This document shows, piece by piece, positions 43,497 through 52,622 of a stretch of 64,000 bases of DNA (positions are counted from its first letter, which is position 1; every line of letters begins with the position of its first letter). The notes beneath the pieces are model-generated. The model made no database searches and was not told where the DNA came from. It saw only the letters and a program-made list of their open reading frames with translations. The stretch comes from Terriglobia bacterium (GTDB taxonomy: Bacteria > Acidobacteriota > Terriglobia > Bryobacterales > Bryobacteraceae): assembly GCA_021324185.1 (NCBI GenBank), contig JAJPJN010000058.1, forward strand, positions 1 to 64,000. The letters run 5' to 3'. The position numbers and the translations under genes were made by a program.

Positions 43497-44628
43497 GTAC
43501 GCCGATGTTCCACGCCGTCAATGTTCGTCGCCAGCGCTCATCAATGTCGCATCCGGCATAGAACCACAATAAAGCTAATCCGGCCATAACGAATAATCCA
43601 ATCACTCCGAAATTGGCAAGAACACGCCAATAGAAGTTTTCAGAAAACCCGCCAGATCCGAAAAGCAGTCCAATAAGCGATGATTCCTGCAGCGTGCTTT
43701 CTGCCGGCGCCAAATCCAACAGGTGTGTCATCGCACTGCTGCCCTTAACCGAATAGATCTGCTCGAAAGCTTCCGTCACCTGCCCGATGCTGTATAGGTA
43801 GGGATAGAGCACAACCGCCCCAATGCAAATGGCGCAAAACACACAACCTGCTGCCAGCCATTTCGCCTTACTGTTTTTGGCCCTGTAAAGCCGAAAAAGA
43901 ACAAGACAGCAGCAGATGGTAAAGCACGTGATATATCCGGTCAGTGAAAACGTACCGGCTACCATCACGCCGTAAGCGGCCGTCCGAAGCATCCATCTAG
44001 CCCTACGAAAACCGAGCGCCAGCGCCGCCAACAGCAAACACAGACAGGCATATCCGTTTGGATCGTCGAGGATTCCGCCAAAGCGAAGCAACACTCCGGG
44101 ATAACTGAGTGCCGGATATCGAATCCCAGCCATTGCCAAAGCTACGGTCATCAGCCAAAACGAAAAAGTAGTCCAGAACGCGATCTGCTCGAACGTGATT
44201 AGCGTGTCTACGACGCTATGGCTTTGCTCAACAATCAACGGTATAAGCAGAACGCCGGCTAGCCATGGCATGAGCTGCATCCCGCAAAGAACGGTATTGT
44301 CGAAATCCCCTGGTGAAACCGCCGCCCGGACCACTAACACCGTTCCTAAAACCAATATGCCGCCTGCCGTAACTTCAACCAGCCTTCGATACCGCGCATT
44401 CAGGTAAAAGGGTCGCCGGATAAAGCGAACCGCTCCATATAAAAAAAACAATAAAAGCAGTTCGTACTTAAGCGCGCTAAGCCAAATAGGAGTCGCCGAG
44501 TAGTAACTTGTCGTGCGCGCATCATTTACCTGAAAAATGTACCGGTACATGTACTGAGCGATCGATAAAATCCATAGCCAGATCAGCGCCCAGCAAGGCC
44601 GCGTAAATGTCCTAACACGAGTATTCAT
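43372..44628 (-). CDS. O-antigen ligase/Wzy polymerase-like membrane protein
   Basis: A 418-residue protein with about ten to twelve hydrophobic segments, and a long periplasmic loop near the C-terminus (VTEAFEQIYSVKGSSAMTHL, followed by LDLAPAESTLQESSL). This layout is that of Wzy polymerases and WaaL ligases. It sits with Wzx, Wzz and glycosyltransferases, so polymerisation of the repeat unit is the likely job. It overlaps the upstream glycosyltransferase by 17 bases and the convergent flippase by 125 bases. Confidence 0.8.
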   Translation of the reverse strand: MNTRVRTFTRPCWALIWLWILSIAQYMYRYIFQVNDARTTSYYSATPIWLSALKYELLLLFFLYGAVRFIRRPFYLNARYRRLVEVTAGGILVLGTVLVVRAAVSPGDFDNTVLCGMQLMPWLAGVLLIPLIVEQSHSVVDTLITFEQIAFWTTFSFWLMTVALAMAGIRYPALSYPGVLLRFGGILDDPNGYACLCLLLAALALGFRRARWMLRTAAYGVMVAGTFSLTGYITCFTICCCLVLFRLYRAKNSKAKWLAAGCVFCAICIGAVVLYPYLYSIGQVTEAFEQIYSVKGSSAMTHLLDLAPAESTLQESSLIGLLFGSGGFSENFYWRVLANFGVIGLFVMAGLALLWFYAGCDIDERWRRTLTAWNIGVLIGSTGIAYLLTFPLGLLFWSALAFLVYSRAAKHEYCASLE

Positions 44629-45784
44629 CTGCTGCCTGGGTGAAAAGATCGATCACCGCCTTGCGATATGCCTCCAGAGTGAAGCGCCTCCTCCATTCGT
44701 CTTTCGCCGCGGCAACAATAGAGTCTATATAGGTCGAGCGCATGCCTAGAACCGCAACGATCCCACCTGCCAGCGCTTCGGCAGTTGGTGCTGTTGTCAG
44801 AAACCCTGTTCGTTCATGCTCTAGAATCTCGGGTATTCCGCCGGACGGAAAAGCAATAACTGGTATCGCGGCGCTAAACGCTTCCAGGATGACCCGGGTT
44901 GTCGCTTCCAGAGCGCCTGAAGGTACAACCAGAAGATCAACGTCGGAATAAATGCTTGCGATGTCGCTTTGCCACCCAAGAAACTCAATATCCACATCTC
45001 GGGCAGCAAGCCTGACTCGCTCGTAGTAATCCAAACCCGAAAACAGTGGCGACCCAATAACAAAAAACCGGCATGCCGGGAACTGGCGTGCAACAATCTT
45101 CGCTGCCTGAACGAACTCTAACTGACCTTTCTCTTTTTCTACCCGTCCAATAACTCCAATCCGCCATTGCGTTTGCGGTATCCGTTTCTTACTCGGCGCG
45201 ATCTGTTGCACCCCGTTGTACAAAATCTTCACTCGCTCTGGCGCAAGATAACGTCTTATCGGAGCTGCCGCATAATGACAGCTAGCGATAACAGAGGCCT
45301 TCGAAACACGAAGAGACTGGCCCGCTAAGGCGATTGCCGAACGCTGGAACAAACGATTATGGCAGTGGAAAACCAGCGGAATACGCCTTTTCCGAGCCGC
45401 CCAGGCCGCAGCCGGAAGGAGCCTTGGCCCGTTCACGTATAGCAACGTAGTGCCTTCTTGAGTAACAATTCGCTGCAAGGCGTCAATCGCTCGCGGCAGA
45501 TCCAACGCATATCTCAATAACTCGGCCGGCGGTTTCTTGGTGCTCGAATAGTGCTTCGCTTCCAGCACGTACGTACGGCAGCCTTGTTTCTGAAGCGCTG
45601 CAGGAAGCGGGCCATTCCCGCAAATGGCAGCACAGATATTCCAGCCATTTTCTGCAAACGCAGGAAGCAGATCGAATAGGCTCCGCTGCCCTCCCCCAAC
45701 GCTGGCATATTGATCAAGGCACAACAGGTTACGCCGGGCGCCGGTCCGAACAGAACCGGCACTAACTTGCGTAGACCGGTGCAT
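44612..45784 (-). CDS. Family 4 glycosyltransferase
   Basis: A 390-residue GT-B glycosyltransferase. N-terminal acceptor domain opens RNLLCLDQYASVGGGQRSLF; donor domain has WRIGVIGRVEKEKGQLEFV, DVDLLVVPSGALEATTRVIL and SAAIPVIAFPSGGIPEIL, the Glu-containing donor-sugar motif of GT4. It should add one sugar to the lipid-linked repeat unit. ATG 45784 gives a 23-base overlap with the previous gene; an upstream in-frame start at 45835 would overlap more. Confidence 0.9.
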   Translation of the reverse strand: MHRSTQVSAGSVRTGARRNLLCLDQYASVGGGQRSLFDLLPAFAENGWNICAAICGNGPLPAALQKQGCRTYVLEAKHYSSTKKPPAELLRYALDLPRAIDALQRIVTQEGTTLLYVNGPRLLPAAAWAARKRRIPLVFHCHNRLFQRSAIALAGQSLRVSKASVIASCHYAAAPIRRYLAPERVKILYNGVQQIAPSKKRIPQTQWRIGVIGRVEKEKGQLEFVQAAKIVARQFPACRFFVIGSPLFSGLDYYERVRLAARDVDIEFLGWQSDIASIYSDVDLLVVPSGALEATTRVILEAFSAAIPVIAFPSGGIPEILEHERTGFLTTAPTAEALAGGIVAVLGMRSTYIDSIVAAAKDEWRRRFTLEAYRKAVIDLFTQAADEYSC

Positions 45785-46877
45785 CAATGCTCTCGCGCTC
45801 GCGATCAAATAGAATCGGCGAGATTCGCCGCGCAAACGCTTCGTTCGAAAACCGGGTCGCGTGCATTCGAAGCGTCGCCGGCGAAATCCTTCGTTCTTCC
45901 CTCTCGAATGCTTCTAACGCGCGTTGCAGATGGCGTTCACCCGGTTCAGAGTAGAAGAACCCCGCGCGCGGATTCATTTCAGGGACAGTTTCGAGAACAC
46001 CACCTCTGCCAAGCGCAATAACAGGCTTACCGCTGGCAAGCGCTTCCACCGGCACGATCCCGAAATCCTCTTCCCCCGGCAGCACCAACGCCCGGCAGCG
46101 GGCATATAAGTCCGCCAGTTCGTCGTCTGACACGCGTCCACAAAATTCAACATTGCTTCCTGCCATGCTTTTTAGCCGCGAATATTCCGGACCGTGCCCT
46201 ACTATCTTCAGCGGCTTTCCTGTCCTGGTGAAATAACGCACCGCATCGGCAATTCGCTTATATGCAACCAATTCTGAAACAATCAGGTAGTAATCTTTAG
46301 ACGGCGCATTATAGAATCGATCAATGGACACCGGCGGGTGAATAAGTCGCGATGGGCGCCGGTAGGCTTTCCAGACCCGGTTCTGAACATTTCGGCTGTT
46401 GGCAATAAACTGATCTACTCGCAACGCCGAAGTGGCGTCCCAAAGCCGTAGATAACTGGCGATCGGCGCCATGAAGCCGCGCTTCACTGTCGAGGACGTC
46501 CATTCGTGGAGATACGCAGGATACAGGTCCCAAAGATAGCGCATCGGTGTATGACAGTAACATACATGCCGCGTATCCGATGAGGTAATAACCCCCTTGG
46601 CCGGACCGGACTCACTGCTAAGTACTAGGTCGTATCCACGTAAGTCAAAATGCTCGAGGGCAACCGGCATCAACGGAAGCAGTGATCGATAATATCTCCG
46701 GAACGGATTGAGAAAGGATGCCTTTACTCGATGAGATCGAATCAATGGGGAAACACGATCCGGATCATAAAATAGCGTAAAGATGTCCGGCTTAGGCAAA
46801 ATGCGGCACAGCTCTTCGACAACTTTCTCTCCTCCCCGCATTCCGAGGAGCCAGTAGTGAACGATAGCGCAACGCAT
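45762..46877 (-). CDS. Family 4 glycosyltransferase
   Basis: A 371-residue GT4 enzyme opening MRCAIVHYWLLGMRGGEKVV, with YLIVSELVAYKRIADAVRYF, the nucleotide-binding region LKIVGHGPEYSRLKSM, and DFGIVPVEALASGKPVIALG, the ExxxxxE-type donor motif. It belongs with the mannosyl- or rhamnosyl-type transferases by appearance only. ATG 46877 or ATG 46895 may be used; the second overlaps the sugar transferase gene by 11 bases. Confidence 0.9.
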   Translation of the reverse strand: MRCAIVHYWLLGMRGGEKVVEELCRILPKPDIFTLFYDPDRVSPLIRSHRVKASFLNPFRRYYRSLLPLMPVALEHFDLRGYDLVLSSESGPAKGVITSSDTRHVCYCHTPMRYLWDLYPAYLHEWTSSTVKRGFMAPIASYLRLWDATSALRVDQFIANSRNVQNRVWKAYRRPSRLIHPPVSIDRFYNAPSKDYYLIVSELVAYKRIADAVRYFTRTGKPLKIVGHGPEYSRLKSMAGSNVEFCGRVSDDELADLYARCRALVLPGEEDFGIVPVEALASGKPVIALGRGGVLETVPEMNPRAGFFYSEPGERHLQRALEAFEREERRISPATLRMHATRFSNEAFARRISPILFDRERESIDAPVYAS

Positions 46878-46884
46878 CAGGCTG

Positions 46885-47574
46885 TTACCACGCATCCTTT
46901 CCCAACAACACCTTAGGAACAGTAGTAACCAGTATTGTCAAGTACAATTTCAACGACCAGTTTTTCACTAAAAACAGGTCCAGCCGGCGGCGCTGGCGAT
47001 ATCCTAAGCGGCTCCGTCCGCGAATTTGCCAAAGCCCCGTAAGCCCTGGCCTTCTCGATAAGACCTTGGCTGCGTCCGGGCCGTAGTATTGGTCTAACTC
47101 ATATTGCGTCAACGGCCTGGGACCGACCAGCGCCATCTCCCCGCGTATGACATGCCAAAATTGTGGTAATTCGTCGAGCGAATAAATCCTGCAGAACACA
47201 GCAAACGCACTCCGTATACGCGGATCGCGGGCGCGTTTCTGGACACATTCACCCGAGTTCGTAAGCGGCAAGCGCTCAATCAGCCCGGCCTTGTGAAATC
47301 GCCCCGGTTTGCCTTCCTGATTCCACATCGTCCGTAGTTTTAGTACCCACAGAGGGCGCCCTTCTTGCGCAACCCGCCGGTGTGCGACAAACGGCGCACG
47401 CTTCGAAAGAACCGTGATCACGACCGCTGCCACCACCAAAACCGGAGAGCTCAGCCCCAGCAAAGCAGCCGCCAGAATCCGCTCCAAAAAATGAACCGCT
47501 CTCCAGGCGCCGCTATCGGCACCTCGAGCGTCCGCAAGTTCGAGCCCGACTGATGGGAGGCTTGTTGACGACAC
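46885..47574 (-). CDS. Initiating polyprenyl-phosphate sugar transferase (short, WcaJ-core type)
   Basis: A 229-residue enzyme that starts repeat-unit synthesis on undecaprenyl phosphate. It has one hydrophobic segment (ALLGLSSPVLVVAAVVITVL) and the catalytic core: VLKLRTMW, SLDELPQFWHVIRGEMALVG, PRPLTQYELDQYYG and RPGLTGLWQIRGRS. It lacks the multi-helix N-terminal region of the transferase at 6722. The start is GTG 47574. It is the first of a four-gene operon with two glycosyltransferases and the polymerase, driven from a region shared with the response regulator. Confidence 0.92.
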   Translation of the reverse strand: MSSTSLPSVGLELADARGADSGAWRAVHFLERILAAALLGLSSPVLVVAAVVITVLSKRAPFVAHRRVAQEGRPLWVLKLRTMWNQEGKPGRFHKAGLIERLPLTNSGECVQKRARDPRIRSAFAVFCRIYSLDELPQFWHVIRGEMALVGPRPLTQYELDQYYGPDAAKVLSRRPGLTGLWQIRGRSRLGYRQRRRLDLFLVKNWSLKLYLTILVTTVPKVLLGKDAW

Positions 47575-47619
47575 ATCCCGAAGTTATTGCAGCCGCACCA
47601 CGAGGCGTGTTCATGACGC

Positions 47620-47645
47620 GTAAAAGTGTTGTAAAGGTTGCAAAA
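47620..47645 (+). promoter_or_regulatory. GTAAA 11-bp direct repeat before the response regulator
   Basis: GTAAAAGTGTTGTAAAG: units at 47620 and 47631, 11 bases apart, with a third similar GCAAAA at 47640. It lies 55-80 bases before the response regulator gene and about 45-70 bases before the divergent sugar transferase operon. The regulator encoded here is of the DNA-binding class that uses such sites, so autoregulation is an obvious possibility. Confidence 0.5.
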
Positions 47646-47700
47646 CGGGCATTCGCCGCCCGGACAGGGCTGGCGAGAAGTGACAAAATACTAGTTGTAA

Positions 47701-48372
47701 ATGCAAACGATTCTTGTCATTGACGACGACGAAAGCTTACGCGATACCATCGGCGTTCTGCTGGAAAAAGAGAATTTCATTCCGCTCTTTGCCTCCGACG
47801 GCAGAAGCGGTTTCGAAAAAGCCGTTACCCTGAAACCACAACTCGTTGTCGTGGACCTCAGATTACCTGAAATGAGCGGCGCCGAGGTCTGCAAACAACT
47901 CCGGGCCGATCGGATTCGCACCCCAATCATCGTGCTCAGCGCGGTCGGTGAAGAAATAGACAAAGTTCTCCTGCTCGAAATGGGTGCCGACGATTACATC
48001 GTCAAGCCCTTTGGAACCCGGGAGTTACTCGCCCGAATTCGCGCCCTGTTGCGCCGGACATCCGCCGAGACCAAAGTCCTTCGCTTTGGAGATGTCGAAG
48101 TCGATGTCGACCGGCGTAGCACCATGCGGCGCGGCACTGAAGTGAAACTTACACCGGCCGAATACAACTTGCTGGTTTACTTCCTTCAAAATCCCGATCG
48201 GGCGCTTACACGCGACGTCATTCTGAATTCCGTCTGGGGCTATGAATCCTATCCGAACAGCCGCACCGTCGACGCGCACGTAGTTAAGCTGCGTCAAAAG
48301 CTCGAGCCTGAGCCTAATGTGCCGAAGCACTTTCTCACCGTACACGGGATCGGATATCGGTTCCTCCCCTGA
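47701..48372 (+). CDS. OmpR/PhoB-type response regulator
   Basis: A 223-residue two-component regulator. Receiver domain with acidic pocket IDDDES, phospho-acceptor Asp52 (VVVDLRLPEMSG) and Lys102 (DYIVKPFGTRELLARIRALL). The winged-helix DNA-binding domain includes LTPAEYNLLVYFLQNPDRAL and TVDAHVVKLRQKLEPEP, ending HGIGYRFLP. All key residues are present. Its cognate kinase is probably the one at 50825, four genes downstream. It lies downstream of a GTAAA direct repeat. Confidence 0.95.
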   Translation: MQTILVIDDDESLRDTIGVLLEKENFIPLFASDGRSGFEKAVTLKPQLVVVDLRLPEMSGAEVCKQLRADRIRTPIIVLSAVGEEIDKVLLLEMGADDYIVKPFGTRELLARIRALLRRTSAETKVLRFGDVEVDVDRRSTMRRGTEVKLTPAEYNLLVYFLQNPDRALTRDVILNSVWGYESYPNSRTVDAHVVKLRQKLEPEPNVPKHFLTVHGIGYRFLP

Positions 48373-48387
48373 CCGGACGCCTCCTGT

Positions 48388-48762
48388 ATGCCCTTTATCT
48401 TAGTCGTGGAAGATAACGATGATGTAGCACCGCTCGAGATCGCGCTGGCTCTTCTCGATCACTTACAGGTCAAAGTAGTTACCAATGGTCGCGACGCATT
48501 AGATATCATTCAGCACAATGGGGGTGAAATGGCCGCTGTCATTACGGACCTCAATGTGCCCCTTATTGACGGATTCGAGTTGATTCGCGCCGTCCGTTTC
48601 CACTCAATGAATCCTAAGTTGCCCGTCATTGTCGTCAGCGGCTATAACGATCCCGAGACTCAAACGCGCGTACGCGACCTGGGCGCAAGTGCTTTTTTCC
48701 CCAAGCCTTACTCTCCGGCTGCAGTATGCCAAACGCTGGAAGGTTTGCTTCATGCCCCGTAG
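48388..48762 (+). CDS. Stand-alone receiver-domain response regulator
   Basis: A 124-residue CheY-like receiver with VVEDNDDVAPLE (acidic pocket), Asp54 (VITDLNVPLIDGFELI) and a Lys-Pro near residue 108 (AFFPKPYSPAAVC). No output domain. It may be a phosphate sink or relay for the kinase of this cassette, or interact with a protein partner. It starts 15 bases after the OmpR-type regulator and overlaps the next gene by 11 bases. Confidence 0.9.
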   Translation: MPFILVVEDNDDVAPLEIALALLDHLQVKVVTNGRDALDIIQHNGGEMAAVITDLNVPLIDGFELIRAVRFHSMNPKLPVIVVSGYNDPETQTRVRDLGASAFFPKPYSPAAVCQTLEGLLHAP

Positions 48763-50125
48763 ATTGCTGTTTGTCCTCTTGATTTTGATCATCCCTGCTT
48801 ATGCCCAGGAAAAGGAGGATTCGTCAGTTCTTCTGCAGCGAGTCCTCGAAAGATTAGATCATCTCGAACAACAGAATCGTCAGTTGGTTCAGGAGGTAAC
48901 GTTATTACGGCAGCAAGTGGCTGCGGCAGCCGGTGTCGCACAGGCACAGGCGCCGGAGCCCGCCGGCGACAATCAGAAAGCACCTCCTCTGGAGCAGCGG
49001 GTAGCGGTTACTGAAGCGCGAACCGCAGAGCAGGCTCAAACCAAAGTGGAGGCCGCTCATAAGTACCCGATCCAACTTACGGGAATGGTTTTGTTCAATG
49101 CCTTCAGTAATACTGAAAGCCGTAACTCCTATGTAGTGAACGAGCTTGGGTTGTTACCCAATTCCTATGCCTCAGGCGCCACCATGCGCCAGACGCTGCT
49201 CGGGTTTGATTTTCAAGGACCGCGATTACCCGGTAATGGCCATGTAAATGGATCTTTGATAATGGATTTTTGGAGCGGCCCCTCTGCTCCCGGCTCAAAT
49301 TGGCTTCGCTTGCGGCACGCCGATATCTCCTTGGATTGGACACATCGAAGCTTTACCATCGGTCAGGATAAGCCGCTCATTTCCCCCTACGCTCCGGACT
49401 CGCTTGCCGAAGTGGGCGTCCCTCCGTTATCGGGCGCCGGAAACTTGTGGTATTGGCTGCCGCAGGCGCGTTATGAAGAACGCGTCGCTCTCGGCTCGAA
49501 CTCGGGAATCAGAGGCCAGCTCGCCGTCTTGCAATCAGGAGGCACCGCCTATGAGACCGCGGAAAGCCAAAAATATACTTACAGCGAACCGGTAAAACCT
49601 GCTCTGGAAGGCAGAGTCGCTTTTTGGCATCGGATCGATGATAAGCGAAGATTCGAAGTTGCTCCGGGGTTCCATGTCAGTTCAATTCGCAGCGCAGGAG
49701 CTTCCGTCGGCTCGCGAATCGCTTCTTTGGATTGGCTCATCACGCCATCTGCTCGCCTCAGCATCACCGGCGCATTCTTCACCGGACAAAATGTCGCCGG
49801 CCTCGGTTCACTCGGCAATGGAATCACGCGCTCCCCGGACGGCACTCTGCGCGCTGTCCACGCCAGCGGTGGCTGGACTCAACTCGCGTTCCCCCTTACG
49901 GCGCGGCTGACACTGAACATCTTCAGCGGCTTAGAGCATGATAAAAGTATCGATCTTCGAGCCGCGAATATCGTCCATAACTGGAGCTACGCTTCCAATC
50001 TTATGTACCATCTCAACTCTAATCTCGTCATCGGGCTCGAGGGTCTGCAGATGCGGACCCGTTCCGCTTCAGGTTTACAGGGAGTTCAAAATCGATATGA
50101 CCTGGCGTTCGGTTATTTATTCTAA
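48752..50125 (+). CDS. Outer-membrane porin-like protein with N-terminal coiled coil
   Basis: A 457-residue protein: signal peptide (RRLLFVLLILIIPAYA), a predicted coiled coil at about residues 22-52 (VLERLDHLEQQNRQLVQEV), a Gln/Ala-rich linker, then a barrel beginning YPIQLTGMVLFNAFSNTESR and closing with NRYDLAFGYLF, a terminal Phe typical of outer-membrane barrels. The DcaP/OprP-like layout (coiled coil then porin) suggests a trimeric channel; solute unknown. The start at ATG 48752 lies inside the end of the receiver gene, so it is part of the signalling operon. Confidence 0.8.
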   Translation: MPRRLLFVLLILIIPAYAQEKEDSSVLLQRVLERLDHLEQQNRQLVQEVTLLRQQVAAAAGVAQAQAPEPAGDNQKAPPLEQRVAVTEARTAEQAQTKVEAAHKYPIQLTGMVLFNAFSNTESRNSYVVNELGLLPNSYASGATMRQTLLGFDFQGPRLPGNGHVNGSLIMDFWSGPSAPGSNWLRLRHADISLDWTHRSFTIGQDKPLISPYAPDSLAEVGVPPLSGAGNLWYWLPQARYEERVALGSNSGIRGQLAVLQSGGTAYETAESQKYTYSEPVKPALEGRVAFWHRIDDKRRFEVAPGFHVSSIRSAGASVGSRIASLDWLITPSARLSITGAFFTGQNVAGLGSLGNGITRSPDGTLRAVHASGGWTQLAFPLTARLTLNIFSGLEHDKSIDLRAANIVHNWSYASNLMYHLNSNLVIGLEGLQMRTRSASGLQGVQNRYDLAFGYLF

Positions 50126-50828
50126 AGCAACGCTTGCGCTGCTGCTTTTATTCAACTCAGCCCAACTATGGGCTGGCGCAGTAATCGGCCGCATTCAGCT
50201 ATCCGGTTCGCGCAACGCAATAGTCAACAAAAGGAAGGACTTTTCAGGCGTGGTCGTCTGGCTTACGTCAAGCGAAAACTCAACTCCCCATTTTGCGCGC
50301 AAGCATGTCCAGATGATTCAAAAGGACAAGAGCTTCACGCCGCACATTCTTCCCATTCAGATCGGCACAACAGTAGATTTTCCTAACTTCGATCCCATCT
50401 TCCATAACGCATTCTCCAACTTCGATGGGCAGATCTTCGACATCGGTCTCTATCCTCCCGGCTCATCCAGATCCATTCGCTTCACCACGCCGGGAATCGT
50501 GCAGGTGTTTTGCAACATTCATCCCTCCATGTCAGCCATTATTGTTGTCGTGGACTCCAGTTACTTCACCACTACTGATCAACTCGGTAATTACTCGTTT
50601 GCAGACGTAGCGCCGGGCGCCTACCAGGTCCACTTTTTTCACGAACGCGCCACTGCACAGACACTCGCACAATTGACCCAAAGAATCGTGGTGAATGACG
50701 AGCCCCGCGAACTGGCGGCCATAACCATTTCTGAAGCAGGCTATCTGCCGGTCGCGCACAAAAACAAGTATGGCCGTGACTATCCCGCCGGCAGCGATGC
50801 GGACGGCTATTCGGTACCCATTCGGTGA
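50097..50828 (+). CDS. Exported cupredoxin-like protein with carboxypeptidase-regulatory-like tail
   Basis: A 243-residue protein with a signal peptide (ATLALLLLFNSAQLWAG), then a blue-copper-like domain. Candidate copper ligands are His103 (IFHNAFSN), Cys139, His142 and Met145 (FCNIHPSMSA), in the C-x2-H-x2-M spacing of plastocyanin relatives. A regulatory-like beta domain follows (LGNYSFADVAPGAYQVHFF). Proteins of this type are often labelled methylamine utilisation or plastocyanin-like. A role as periplasmic electron or copper carrier is inference. It overlaps the porin gene by 29 bases and the kinase gene by four. Confidence 0.82.
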   Translation: MTWRSVIYSKATLALLLLFNSAQLWAGAVIGRIQLSGSRNAIVNKRKDFSGVVVWLTSSENSTPHFARKHVQMIQKDKSFTPHILPIQIGTTVDFPNFDPIFHNAFSNFDGQIFDIGLYPPGSSRSIRFTTPGIVQVFCNIHPSMSAIIVVVDSSYFTTTDQLGNYSFADVAPGAYQVHFFHERATAQTLAQLTQRIVVNDEPRELAAITISEAGYLPVAHKNKYGRDYPAGSDADGYSVPIR

Positions 50829-52612
50829 AACGCTTCCGGTTCCAAACTCATTCGCTGCTCTGGCGGATTCTCCTGTCCACCTTCGTCGCCCTCACTGCGG
50901 CCTTTGCGTTGACCGGGTGGCTGCTGCAGAAGCATGCAACCACAATAAGCCAGACAAGCCTCGAAGAAGAGGTGCGCACCAGCCTCCAGGCATATGAATC
51001 GTTTTGGAAGCTGCGCGTCGCCAACATGGCGGAGGCGAGCCGCATCATGAGCTCCATGTCGGACGTGCGTGCGGCCTTCATGACACGCGATCAGGCAACC
51101 ATCCGCGATACGGCGGGCCAATTATGGACACATATCTCTAAACAATACGCAAGTTTTTTGGTCTTAGACCCGGCTGGTGAAATGATAGCCTCTCTCGGAG
51201 GCCGCCCTGAATTCACCGGTAATCCTGCGCTCGTGCAGAAAGCGTTCAGCCGGTTTCCTGATCAGGTCTCTGGATACGTCGCACAGCGATCGCGATTGTA
51301 CTATGTTGTACTTACACCGGTGTATGTTCAGGCCCAGCACGGGCAGGAATTACTTAACGTTCTCCTGATTGCCTTTGACATCAACGACAGCCTTGCTCTC
51401 GAATTGAAGAAATCTACCAACGGTAGCGATTTCGTCTTTGTCAGTTCCAGCGGTGTCATGGCGAGCAGTTTACCGGGCCTTAAACTCGCAGATATTCGTT
51501 TCAGCAAAGATCTTTCAGGTAGCCTGAAACGCGTGAAGATACGGGGCAAAGATTATCTGCTCCTGACAACTGACTTGCGCGACACCAGCGGCCATTTGAT
51601 TGGCGAGTTATATGTAATTCGTTGTTTAGCCGCTTTGCAGGCTAGCGTCTCCGATCTCAGGCGCTCCATTGCTCTGTTCTGGATCGGCGCAGTAATGATC
51701 GCCTTCGCCCTTACATATGTTCTTTTCCGGCGTGCGCTCAGCCCGGTAAAGGCGCTGGATCGTGCTGCGGCTGAAGTAACCCAGCGTAACTATGATTACC
51801 GCGTACCGGTCGAAACTGGCGACGAGTTGGGTCGCTTAGCCATCACATTCAATCAAATGTGTGACTCCATCCGCGCCGCGCGCCAGGATCTCATCCGCCA
51901 GGAGCAGATCGCTACCATTGGCCGCCTCTCGAGCTCCATCGTGCACGACCTGCGCAATCCTCTCGCCGCCATTTATGGAGGAGCAGAGATGCTGGTGGAC
52001 GCTGACTTATCGGATGAGCAGCGGCATCGCTTGGCAATGAGCATTTATAGCTCATCGCGCCGTATTCAGGAACTGCTGCAGGATCTGCTCGACGTCTCAC
52101 GCGGCAAGGGAAAAGCATTGGAACGATGCGCCCTGGCCGATATCGTGCGTGCAGCGCAGGAGCAATTGTCATCGCGTGCGGTTTTGCACTCCGTCGAAAT
52201 CAATATAGACATTCCCCAGGATATCGAAGTCATCGTTTCGAGAGACCGCCTGGAAAGGGTTTTTATTAACCTCATCGATAATGCCATCGATGCCATGCCC
52301 TCCGGCGGATCGGTGCGGATAAGCGAGCGCGAGGAATCGGGCCAGGTTGTCGTGTTAGTCGAAGATACCGGTCCGGGCCTCTCCGACGAAGCGTGGCAGA
52401 ACTTATTCCATCCTTTTGCCAGCTACGGAAAAAAGAATGGCCTGGGTCTGGGGCTTGCGCTTTCACGGCAGGTACTCTTGGATCACGGTGGTGATCTGTG
52501 GGTCGAAAAGAAAGTAGACGCCGGCGCTCGCTTTCTCATGCGGCTATCATTGGCGCCCAGGTCCACACCGCTTTCGCAATCGAGCGGCGCCTCCCTTCCG
52601 GCCACGGCGTAA
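50825..52612 (+). CDS. Membrane sensor histidine kinase
   Basis: A 595-residue kinase: membrane segment at about 13-35, periplasmic sensor of roughly 245 residues (probably a cache-like fold), second membrane segment near 281-302, HAMP (VKALDRAAAEVTQRNYDYRV), dimerisation/phospho-acceptor domain with His374 (SSIVHDLRNPLAAIYGG), and ATPase domain with the N box FINLIDNAIDAMPSGG, DTGPGLSD, and GLGLGLALSRQVL. It is intact. GTG 50825 overlaps the cupredoxin-like gene in GTGA. As the only kinase in the cassette it most likely phosphorylates the two receivers at 47701 and 48388. Confidence 0.93.
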   Translation: MKRFRFQTHSLLWRILLSTFVALTAAFALTGWLLQKHATTISQTSLEEEVRTSLQAYESFWKLRVANMAEASRIMSSMSDVRAAFMTRDQATIRDTAGQLWTHISKQYASFLVLDPAGEMIASLGGRPEFTGNPALVQKAFSRFPDQVSGYVAQRSRLYYVVLTPVYVQAQHGQELLNVLLIAFDINDSLALELKKSTNGSDFVFVSSSGVMASSLPGLKLADIRFSKDLSGSLKRVKIRGKDYLLLTTDLRDTSGHLIGELYVIRCLAALQASVSDLRRSIALFWIGAVMIAFALTYVLFRRALSPVKALDRAAAEVTQRNYDYRVPVETGDELGRLAITFNQMCDSIRAARQDLIRQEQIATIGRLSSSIVHDLRNPLAAIYGGAEMLVDADLSDEQRHRLAMSIYSSSRRIQELLQDLLDVSRGKGKALERCALADIVRAAQEQLSSRAVLHSVEINIDIPQDIEVIVSRDRLERVFINLIDNAIDAMPSGGSVRISEREESGQVVVLVEDTGPGLSDEAWQNLFHPFASYGKKNGLGLGLALSRQVLLDHGGDLWVEKKVDAGARFLMRLSLAPRSTPLSQSSGASLPATA

Positions 52613-52622
52613 AGCAGCCTTC

